Positions 6,099 to 13,421 of a DNA stretch of 20,012 bases are shown piece by piece. Origin of the DNA: a virus; IMG/VR virus record IMGVR_UViG_3300030102_001213, positions 3,148 to 23,159 of that record, one strand, 5' to 3'. Made by a program: the position numbers and the translations under genes. Numbering within the stretch: position 1 is the first letter of the stretch; each line of letters opens with the position of its first letter. The notes below the pieces were generated by a model. That model was not told the DNA's origin, did not search any database, and was given only the letters and a program-made list of their open reading frames with translations.

Positions 6099-8507
6099 AT
6101 GGCAATTTTAAAGTCAGTCGTTGATGTCAATAACGGCAACACTGGTTGGGATAAGTCTGACGTACTTGACGCTTTAGAGACTGTGTTTGCCAACCTTGGA
6201 TGGAACAATGGGACAGCAGCTTCTGGTGTGCCATGTGTTTTAAAAGCACCAGGATGGAGTGGTGGAAATAGTAGTGCAGACCTAAGCAAATACAGCAATA
6301 CTACATCACAGTGGTATAATAACAGTAGTCTTGCTACAGATAATTTTCAACATTGTGGAGGACCTGCTGCTCCTAACGGTGGTAATATAACTAGATATTT
6401 TTACGTATCAAATAATGGCACTAGTGCTTATAGAATGGTAGAAGAGTTTAGAATTAATGGAAGTACCTCTGTAGAACTTAATTTTCCAGATGCAATTGCA
6501 GATTCTAGACATGGATTGCAAACAGGTGATGCTGTTCATTACGCTCCTGGTGTTTCATCTCCTGATGCTAATAAAGTAATTGGTGGATTGTCTGTAGATA
6601 CAATTTACTATGCTATCAAAGTAGATGATACTAATTGGAAAGTAGCAGCTAATGCCACAGATGCTGCCAATGGAACTGCTATTAATATTACTGCTGCTTC
6701 ACAGACTGGATATTATTTTAGGAGACAAGATAGTTCTGCATTAGATAACATTACAATCACTTGTAAACTAGGAGATACACTCAACTTTATTACTTCTGGT
6801 GCTAGTGGTGCTGGAGGAACATTTAATCTTGTATACAATAGTGATTCATATGATGCTAATAAACTTTTAGTAAAGAGATCTGGTGATAATTGGCAAACTG
6901 CTCCATCAGGAAATGCTTCTGATGGTTCTGTTGATACAGTTTGGAATACTCAAGGATATAGACAGACTGAAAATGAAGTCTTGGATCCTGTCAGAGCGCC
7001 AGGTGATGGAGCTGGAACTGCTACTGGTGATGGTGGAATCATCAAATACATTTATGCCAATAGTACAAACGCTTCTATGAAGGCAGAAATTGTTGTAGAA
7101 CCATGGATCTTTAATAATGCTAGTAGCTTTAATCCATATTGGAAGTATACTGTTCCTGCTAGTGGAGGTAGATCTGAATTAAAACTAAGAGTTTATAGAG
7201 GTAATAAGTGGTATACCGATGCAAGAATATGTGCCATCACTATCAATAGTATTGGATCTGGTTGGACTGATGATGCTGTATTCACGATACCTGGCGAAGA
7301 GATAGGTGGTGTTGCAACAACAAACGACGTGACCTTTGGTGTCAATGCTGATGAAACTTCAAACAATGCTGGTGATGGTACTCCTTCTATTGGTGTGACA
7401 GATCTTAAGTCTGGATCTAACTTCTATCAAAAACATCCTAGTGGGTTTTATGCTATTGCTAGAGTAGAACATGATGCTGCCAAAGCATTTGGCACAACAT
7501 ACTATGGTTTTGGAATGGATCCTGATAATGATTATAAGTTGACCATAACTAGTGGTTGTGATTGGGACTTCTTAAACTATCCAGGAATTCATTATAATGT
7601 TGGAACTGATGACAATGTTGCTTTCGGAAGATATAATGGAAAATCAGGATTAGATTATCAAGGTAGTTACAGTTTTGTCAGAAGAGAAGAAGGTAATGAT
7701 ACTTATTGGAGAGAACTTAATTACGCAGCTACTTCAACTCCAACAGCATACCCTCTTGCTATTAGAGTTTACAGAGCACAATCTCCTCAAGATACTGACT
7801 TTGCCATCATTCAATTTACTCAGACAATTAATGGAATTATTCAACCATACGGAACATTTACTATAGCAAAAGGATCACAGCATGGTGCTGGTGTATATGA
7901 TTTAGATCATGTATTCCAAGATGCTGTGATGGTAGTTGGTACAGCTACAAGAACCATACAGTTCATATATGGTAATACTCAATATAATTGGTACGCAGGT
8001 ATAACTGAACCAGCTGATAGTAATACTAAAACAAGAGCAGCAAGTTATGGATATATGAGAGATGAATCACCTGATAGTGATTATGGTACTCAAACTACAT
8101 CGTTTACATGTAATATTGATACAGATAATGGTAACAATCAGTTTGGATCTTCTATGAAAACTTACTATAGAAATAGCACCTATGACAGTTACTCTTACAC
8201 TAGTTCCACTTATGGTCTCACTACTAATGCAATGAGTTCTTCTGCTGATTATTATAAACCTATCAAAGGTCTTCCAATTACTAATGCTTGTTTACCAATT
8301 CCTTACTATCTACCAGATGATTTTGTAATGTTACAGGTAGCAACAACTCCTGGTCTAGTTTCATTTAGAACTGGTGATACTGTAACTATAAGTGGATCTG
8401 AAGTGTATGAGATTATTATGGCTTCATATGAATCACAACAAAATGGACTTGACAATGTAAACAACAATTCCACAATCGGAATGCTATTCATGGCGAGGAC
8501 AACCTAA
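6099..8507 (+). CDS. Putative virion structural protein, 802 aa, unknown fold
   Basis: The start is ATG at 6099 with GGAGAA eight bases upstream, five bases after the fibre stop. The N-terminus, MAILKSVVDVNNGNTGWDKS, followed by VLDALETVFANLGW, looks like a helical attachment segment. The rest is aromatic-, Asn- and Ser-rich and probably beta-structured. It has no TETDPVF or WTPNY repeats, so it is not simply another fibre paralogue. A segment near residues 140-205 (HGLQTGDAVHYAPG, then TIYYAIKVDDTNWKVA) resembles beta modules seen in other phage virion proteins. No catalytic motif is seen. Its place between fibre genes and its coupling to the 91-aa gene suggest a structural or adhesion role. 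The function is not known. Confidence 0.75.
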   Translation: MAILKSVVDVNNGNTGWDKSDVLDALETVFANLGWNNGTAASGVPCVLKAPGWSGGNSSADLSKYSNTTSQWYNNSSLATDNFQHCGGPAAPNGGNITRYFYVSNNGTSAYRMVEEFRINGSTSVELNFPDAIADSRHGLQTGDAVHYAPGVSSPDANKVIGGLSVDTIYYAIKVDDTNWKVAANATDAANGTAINITAASQTGYYFRRQDSSALDNITITCKLGDTLNFITSGASGAGGTFNLVYNSDSYDANKLLVKRSGDNWQTAPSGNASDGSVDTVWNTQGYRQTENEVLDPVRAPGDGAGTATGDGGIIKYIYANSTNASMKAEIVVEPWIFNNASSFNPYWKYTVPASGGRSELKLRVYRGNKWYTDARICAITINSIGSGWTDDAVFTIPGEEIGGVATTNDVTFGVNADETSNNAGDGTPSIGVTDLKSGSNFYQKHPSGFYAIARVEHDAAKAFGTTYYGFGMDPDNDYKLTITSGCDWDFLNYPGIHYNVGTDDNVAFGRYNGKSGLDYQGSYSFVRREEGNDTYWRELNYAATSTPTAYPLAIRVYRAQSPQDTDFAIIQFTQTINGIIQPYGTFTIAKGSQHGAGVYDLDHVFQDAVMVVGTATRTIQFIYGNTQYNWYAGITEPADSNTKTRAASYGYMRDESPDSDYGTQTTSFTCNIDTDNGNNQFGSSMKTYYRNSTYDSYSYTSSTYGLTTNAMSSSADYYKPIKGLPITNACLPIPYYLPDDFVMLQVATTPGLVSFRTGDTVTISGSEVYEIIMASYESQQNGLDNVNNNSTIGMLFMARTT

Positions 8508-8782
8508 TGGCAGACATCACAATATCTGATTATGGTACAGTAACTACTGCAGTTACTGGTATTGATCAAACAAAAATGGTAGAGTCAACTGCTACTGGAT
8601 TTGTTAATCCTACTTTTTCTTCCGTATCTAGAGTAACTAGTGCTGCAAATGCTCCAACTAATTTTAATATTGGTGATCTTACAGATCCTCCTGCAGGATC
8701 TAGAGCAGCTGAAAGAGGTTTATTATATGGCAGGAGACCACATCGTGGATTGTTATTCCCTAGAGGATATTACAACAAATAA
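8507..8782 (+). CDS. Small protein coupled to the 802-aa gene, 91 aa
   Basis: The ATG shares one base with the previous stop (TAATG), and GAGGA sits seven bases upstream, so translation is coupled. The N-terminal two thirds are polar and Thr/Ser-rich. The C-terminal 30 residues are very different: RAAERGLLYGRRPHRGLLFP then RGYYNK, an Arg/Gly/aromatic tail. It could be a small virion component or an assembly partner of the 802-aa protein. That is inferred from coupling and equal setting, and no family is recognised. Confidence 0.7.
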   Translation: MADITISDYGTVTTAVTGIDQTKMVESTATGFVNPTFSSVSRVTSAANAPTNFNIGDLTDPPAGSRAAERGLLYGRRPHRGLLFPRGYYNK

Positions 8783-8789
8783 CTAAATA
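8782..8789 (+). promoter_or_regulatory. T4-type late promoter (ACTAAATA) of the 350-aa fibre
   Basis: ACTAAATA overlaps the stop codon of the 91-aa gene by one base. The predicted start is about 8795, giving a 21-base leader to the ATG at 8816. The CTAAATA form recurs at 18040-18046. Confidence 0.6.
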
Positions 8790-8815
8790 CATCAGAAGAA
8801 TAGTATCGTCTAGAA

Positions 8816-9868
8816 ATGGCATTAGATTTCCCCGCATCACCGAATATTAATGATACGTATACGTTTGGTGGTGTAACGTGGACTTGGGATGGAACAACTT
8901 GGAAAGTTCTAGGTAGATTCCAGTTCACCTCGTCCGAAACTGATCCTGTTTTCAGTGCATCTCCTTCTGCAAATATTCTTCAACAAAATATTACTAACTG
9001 GAATACAGCATATGGTTGGGGAGACCATTCAGGTGCTGGTTACTTAACTTCAGTAGGATCTATTGGCAGTCATAGTGATGTAACGATAGCAACGTTGCAA
9101 GATGGACAATTATTAAAGTATAGTGTTGGTAATGCTACATGGGAAAACTGGACTCCTAATTTTCTTACTTCATATACAGAAACAGATCCTGTATTCGGTG
9201 CATCACCAGCTGGTGGTATTACGGGAACAAATATTACTAACTGGAACACAGCTTACAACTGGGGTGACCATAGCACTGGAGGATACTTAACAGCAGAGGC
9301 AGATACTCTTGCTACTGTAACAGGTAGAGGTGCAACAACTACTACTGATATTACAACTACAGGAAAGATTTTTTATTCCAATAACTTTGCTGATCTAACT
9401 GCACTCAATGCTGTCAATCCAACCACATATCATGGTATGTTTGCACATGTTCATGCAGAGGGTCATGGATATTTTGCACATGCTGGTGGATGGGTTCAAT
9501 TGTTAGACGAGGGATCTTCCATCAATGAACTAGCTGATGTAACCACTGGAACTATATCTACTGGCGACGTATTAACATGGAATGGTAGTGCTTGGGCAGC
9601 AACTGCTCCTACTGGTGGAGGTGGAGGTGGTGCTAACGTAACTATTTCTGATACTATTCCTGCTGGTACTCCTAGTGCTGGTGATCTTTGGTGGGAGAGT
9701 GACAGTGGTCGTCTAAAAGTATACTATACAGATGTTGATAGTTCTCAATGGGTTGATGCATCTCCACCATTATCACAGACAGATTATATCAAACTTAGTG
9801 ATCTCAAAACAGTTGTGGCTGCATCCAGTGACTTCGCTGATTTCCAGTCAAGAATTGCTGCTCTGTAA
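8816..9868 (+). CDS. Tail-fibre protein, 350 aa
   Basis: This is a modular fibre. Residues 1-33 form an N-domain (MALDFPASPNINDTYTFGGV then TWTWDGTTWKVLG) that matches the start of the next gene. Two ETDPVF...NWNTAYxWGDH repeats start at about 41 and 121, separated by a GSIGSHSDV...ENWTPNF block like those in the 1072-aa fibre. Residues 200-232 carry a His-rich YHGMFAHVHAEGHGYFAHAG block including an H-x-H. A Gly run is at 267-272, and an SAGDLWW...YYTDVD...WVDASP module is at 287-317. It ends in a likely helix (DFADFQSRIAAL). The ribosome site is weak. The role is likely as a fibre or a fibre segment in adsorption. Confidence 0.85.
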   Translation: MALDFPASPNINDTYTFGGVTWTWDGTTWKVLGRFQFTSSETDPVFSASPSANILQQNITNWNTAYGWGDHSGAGYLTSVGSIGSHSDVTIATLQDGQLLKYSVGNATWENWTPNFLTSYTETDPVFGASPAGGITGTNITNWNTAYNWGDHSTGGYLTAEADTLATVTGRGATTTTDITTTGKIFYSNNFADLTALNAVNPTTYHGMFAHVHAEGHGYFAHAGGWVQLLDEGSSINELADVTTGTISTGDVLTWNGSAWAATAPTGGGGGGANVTISDTIPAGTPSAGDLWWESDSGRLKVYYTDVDSSQWVDASPPLSQTDYIKLSDLKTVVAASSDFADFQSRIAAL

Positions 9869-9870
9869 CC

Positions 9871-9878
9871 AATAAATA
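9871..9878 (+). promoter_or_regulatory. T4-type late promoter (AATAAATA) of the 346-aa fibre
   Basis: AATAAATA starts three bases after the previous stop. The predicted start is about 9884, so the leader is only about 18 bases and opens almost directly with the ribosome site AGGAG (9886-9890). The protease gene at 10944 has no promoter octamer of its own and probably depends on this one. Confidence 0.65.
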
Positions 9879-9901
9879 CAAAGATAGGAGAGTACTAAGA
9901 A

Positions 9902-10942
9902 ATGGCAATCAATTTTCCTGCAACAGCAGGACAACCAACAAACGGTTCATATACCTATACGGTAGCAGGTATTACTTACGCATGGGATGGGTCGTCATGG
10001 GAAGCAGCTGGTGCTGGTGCGAGTGCAACAGACACAACTCTCTTCAGTGTTAGTACAAATCCTACTGGTACTGCAGCTCTTTCTTACAATAATAATACTG
10101 GTGCGTTTACATATACTCCTCCTGATCTTTCTGGTTATCTGACATCAGAATCTGATACTCTCTCCACTATCTTAGGTAGAGGAAATGGATCGGGTGCAAA
10201 TGATATTGAGATTGCTGATGATCAATCAATTAAACTTGGTGCTTCATTTGACCTACAGATTTATCATAACTCAACTGCAGGATCTAATATCAGAGAGAAT
10301 GGATTCGGTCCTCTCAACATTTGGGGTACAGATATTAATATTCTTGACTCTACAGGAACTGAAACGAAAGCAACTTTCTCTACTGGTGGTTCTTGTTCAC
10401 TGAGTTGGGGTGGAACAACTAAGTTTGAGACTACAACAAATGGTGCAACAATTACAGGAGCACTTACAGCTGGTGGGTTAACTTATCCAACAACTAACGG
10501 AAATATTGGACAGGCATTGATTGGAGATGGTGCAGGTAATGTTGGATGGGGTGACGTTGCAACTATTGGTTTACAACCAAGAAAGACAGCATCTGTAACA
10601 CAGTCTATTGCTAGTGGTGCTGCATCAAACGTGTCTATATCAACTGCTAAAGGATTTGTTTTGTATAGTATTGAGACATCACACGCTGCATGGGTAACAC
10701 TATATACCGACACTGCCAGTAGAACTGCTGATGCTGGTAGACTTGAAATCACTGATCCCACACCTGGTTCTGGAGTTCTATCGGAAGTTATTACTACAGG
10801 AGCAGTCACACAATTAATTACGCCAGGAACTATTTGTTTTAATTCTTCTCCTACAGCAACAACATATGCCAAGATTGTAAATAAAAGTGGATCCACTGCA
10901 AACGTACAGGTAACTCTTACTTATCTACAACTAGAGGCATAA
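9902..10942 (+). CDS. Tail-fibre protein, 346 aa
   Basis: The N-domain (MAINFPATAG then YTYTVAGITYAWDGSSW) is a paralogue of that in the 350-aa fibre. A GAFTYTPPDLSGYL block like residues 118-131 of the 1072-aa fibre follows. Residues 100-190 hold a marine-phage fibre module: IKLGASFDLQIYHNS, RENGFGPLNIWG, then TTKFETTTNGATITGALTAG. The last 120 residues, from ASVTQSIASG to LTYLQLEA, match the C-terminus of the 1072-aa fibre. Ribosome site AGGAG stands 11 bases before ATG. It is co-transcribed with the protease gene, which begins one base after its stop. A role in host binding is inferred. Confidence 0.85.
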   Translation: MAINFPATAGQPTNGSYTYTVAGITYAWDGSSWEAAGAGASATDTTLFSVSTNPTGTAALSYNNNTGAFTYTPPDLSGYLTSESDTLSTILGRGNGSGANDIEIADDQSIKLGASFDLQIYHNSTAGSNIRENGFGPLNIWGTDINILDSTGTETKATFSTGGSCSLSWGGTTKFETTTNGATITGALTAGGLTYPTTNGNIGQALIGDGAGNVGWGDVATIGLQPRKTASVTQSIASGAASNVSISTAKGFVLYSIETSHAAWVTLYTDTASRTADAGRLEITDPTPGSGVLSEVITTGAVTQLITPGTICFNSSPTATTYAKIVNKSGSTANVQVTLTYLQLEA

Positions 10943-10943
10943 G

Positions 10944-13379
10944 ATGATCTGGCCAATTCCAATATCGGAAAAAACCTATATTGTAACTCTCTACAAACAT
11001 GAGGATTTAGAGCAGTTTTACAATGATATGAGTGATTATCATTTAGTAATGAAGCGTCCTATGAGTAGGAACACTCATTACAAAATGACAGAGGAACAAG
11101 CAAAAGTATTACGTCAAGATCCTAGAGTATGGGATGTGCAATTACCACCAGAAGAACTTGGCATGGTAATGGGTAGAGACACTATCAATTACAATGAATA
11201 TAGTATTAATGGAAACTTTTGGAAAGGAGATACCCAAGGTGCATCAACTGTAGCTTCTACTGATAGACAGTGGGGACAAATTCATTGTGCTGGTGATACT
11301 GTACAAAGAGGTAAGAGTCAGTTTGGTCTCATCAATAGTGGTGGAACTTATGAGCAAGTAATTGAGACTGTAAATATTTTTAATGATGGCAAGCACGTTG
11401 ATGTAGTTATCTGTGATGATCCAGTATCTTATGATTGTCAGGAATGGTTTAGTCCTACTACAGGTCAGACAAGATTCATACAGTATGATTGGTATGGTCA
11501 ACTTAATACTCTTGTTGGAACTATTGATGATGATAGTCAGACTTTACCAACAGGATCATATCCAAACTATTTTGATAATGCTACTAACACAGAAAGTCAT
11601 GGCACACACGTTGCTGGAACAGTAGCAGGACAACACTATGGATGGGCAAGAGAGGCAAATATTTACAGTTTACAAGTTCTTAGTAATACTTCTAACACAG
11701 GAACACCTGTACCAGATTTATTAATCTTTGATTACTTAAGAGCTTTCCATAGAAACAAGGCAATCAATCCTGATACTGGTATTAAGAACCCAACCATTAC
11801 AAATCATAGTTGGAGTTATCGTTATGATTTTTCTGATATTTTAGAGAAACCAAATTTTGATCTCTCGGATTTTATCTCAGTAAATTATAGAGGAATAACT
11901 TATAATAGTAGCAATCCTAATCCATCTGGTTGGACATTTGCAGGACTAGAAAAAGATTTTGGTTTTGCTTCTAATAAAATGAAAATAAATTCTGACTATG
12001 CAGCAATCAATGCTGATGTAGAGGATGCTATCAGTGAGGGTGTAGTTGTTGTCGCAGCAGCTGGTAATAATAATTTTCATTGTGTGCCAGATGGAAATCC
12101 TGATTACTCTAATACAGTAACTCTTACAGCTGGAACATACTTGTATAATAGAGGAGCATCACCAGGTAATTCACTTAATACTATATGTGTTGGATCTTTA
12201 GGTAATAGACATGATTTTAGAAGATCTACTTTCTCTAACTTCGGACCTTTGATTAATATATTTGCACCAGGAAATAATATTCTTTCTGCATATGATAGTG
12301 GTGGACTTGCTGATACTAAGTATGGTGGAGCACCAAACTATTTCTATCCTATCCAAGGAACTAGTATGGCATCACCACAGGTGGCAGGTGTGTTAGCATG
12401 TTTAGCTACTGGTAAAGAAAGATTTAATCAGAATGATGCCCAAGGATATTTGGATAGTACTGGTATTTACAATGACATGAGTTGGGATGCTGGTAGCGGT
12501 AGCGGAACTCCTGCAGCAACATTCAATATCACAACAACTTCTCCAAGTTTTTCATATTACACACTCAATGGAACAGATAGAAATGGTCCTGTAATTGGCA
12601 ACAACGCAGGAGTAGTTGTGTATGTTGGTGATACAATTAACTTTAATCTATCAAACGTATCTGGTGTTCATCCATTCCGTATTAGAAATTCACCTGGCGG
12701 TACAGACGTAAGTACTCCAGCAGCATCAGGTCAAGGTTCTAGTGGTAACTCAACAGTATCTTGGACACCAAATACAGTAGGTGATTATGTTTATCAGTGT
12801 AGTAATCATGGTAGTATGTATGGAACTATATCTGTAGTACCAGCACCTAGTAACGCAGGAACATTTGCTGATGATTCTTGTAAAAAAGATAGTCCTGATT
12901 TATATTTGATTGCAAAGAATCCCAGAGAGGGATTGACAGGTATGATATCTAAACAAGTAGGTGCTAGATCTAATGATAAAAGTGCTCTAAAATATCCTAG
13001 AGTTTCTACATTTAATAGACCAGCTCCAGCAGCACTATCCAAAACATTTACAATTGCTGTTACTAATATCGGTGCAGGTAGTTATGTGTTCAATGGTTCT
13101 GATAGAGGAGCTGATCATGTTGATGCACAAGATCCAGTGATTAACTTATATCAAGGTGATACTCTAATACTTACATTTAATATTTCTGGAAGTCATCCAT
13201 TTTGGATTAAAACTACACAGACTACAGGAACATCCAATGGAGTTACAACAGGGACTATTACAAACAATGGTCAGCAGTCATCTAACCTAACATGGGACAC
13301 TAATGGTGTAACGCCAGGAACTTACTACTATATTTGTCAGTTCCATGGTGGTATGTCTAATAGCATCATTGTAACTTAA
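10944..13379 (+). CDS. Subtilisin-like protease with two cupredoxin-like domains, 811 aa
   Basis: Residues 10-75 resemble an I9 inhibitor propeptide (TYIVTLYKHEDLEQFY ... DPRVWDVQ). The S8 domain is about 151-505 with a complete triad: Asp158 in VVICD, His219 in SHGTHVAG and Ser474 in GTSMASP. The oxyanion Asn375 lies in AAGNN. Two beta domains follow, at about 526-632 and 701-811. Each has the four type-1 copper ligand types in order: His576, Cys619, His622, Met625 and His751, Cys798, His801, Met804. The Cys-x2-His-x2-Met spacing is two residues shorter than plastocyanin's C-x2-H-x4-M, so copper binding is not assured. There is no signal peptide. The ribosome site GAGG is six bases before ATG. 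Its position in the fibre cluster suggests a virion protease that cuts host surface or fibre proteins. That is inference. Confidence 0.92.
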   Translation: MIWPIPISEKTYIVTLYKHEDLEQFYNDMSDYHLVMKRPMSRNTHYKMTEEQAKVLRQDPRVWDVQLPPEELGMVMGRDTINYNEYSINGNFWKGDTQGASTVASTDRQWGQIHCAGDTVQRGKSQFGLINSGGTYEQVIETVNIFNDGKHVDVVICDDPVSYDCQEWFSPTTGQTRFIQYDWYGQLNTLVGTIDDDSQTLPTGSYPNYFDNATNTESHGTHVAGTVAGQHYGWAREANIYSLQVLSNTSNTGTPVPDLLIFDYLRAFHRNKAINPDTGIKNPTITNHSWSYRYDFSDILEKPNFDLSDFISVNYRGITYNSSNPNPSGWTFAGLEKDFGFASNKMKINSDYAAINADVEDAISEGVVVVAAAGNNNFHCVPDGNPDYSNTVTLTAGTYLYNRGASPGNSLNTICVGSLGNRHDFRRSTFSNFGPLINIFAPGNNILSAYDSGGLADTKYGGAPNYFYPIQGTSMASPQVAGVLACLATGKERFNQNDAQGYLDSTGIYNDMSWDAGSGSGTPAATFNITTTSPSFSYYTLNGTDRNGPVIGNNAGVVVYVGDTINFNLSNVSGVHPFRIRNSPGGTDVSTPAASGQGSSGNSTVSWTPNTVGDYVYQCSNHGSMYGTISVVPAPSNAGTFADDSCKKDSPDLYLIAKNPREGLTGMISKQVGARSNDKSALKYPRVSTFNRPAPAALSKTFTIAVTNIGAGSYVFNGSDRGADHVDAQDPVINLYQGDTLILTFNISGSHPFWIKTTQTTGTSNGVTTGTITNNGQQSSNLTWDTNGVTPGTYYYICQFHGGMSNSIIVT

Positions 13380-13381
13380 GG

Positions 13382-13389
13382 CATAAATA
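13382..13389 (+). promoter_or_regulatory. T4-type late promoter (CATAAATA) of the 1512-aa fibre
   Basis: CATAAATA differs by one base from TATAAATA and starts three bases after the protease stop. The predicted start is about 13395, giving a leader of about 27 bases to the ATG at 13422. A GGGAAG partial ribosome site is at 13412-13417. Confidence 0.65.
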
Positions 13390-13421
13390 AACAAGAGCAC
13401 TAGTATCCACTGGGAAGTTAA

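Noticed and set aside
12932-12960. TTGACA within the protease gene followed by TATGAT-like bases
   Set aside because: The spacing to any -10-like hexamer is far too short, and it lies within a coding region.
10944-13379. Secreted host-type subtilisin acquired by transfer
   Set aside because: There is no signal peptide, the base and codon use (AGA-rich, AT-rich) match the neighbouring phage genes, and the gene sits one base after a fibre gene.
13372-13420. TAACTT/AAGTTA inverted repeat across the late promoter of the 1512-aa fibre, similar in layout to the one at 2835-2876
   Set aside because: It has only six A-T-rich pairs with a long loop, which is expected by chance in this sequence.
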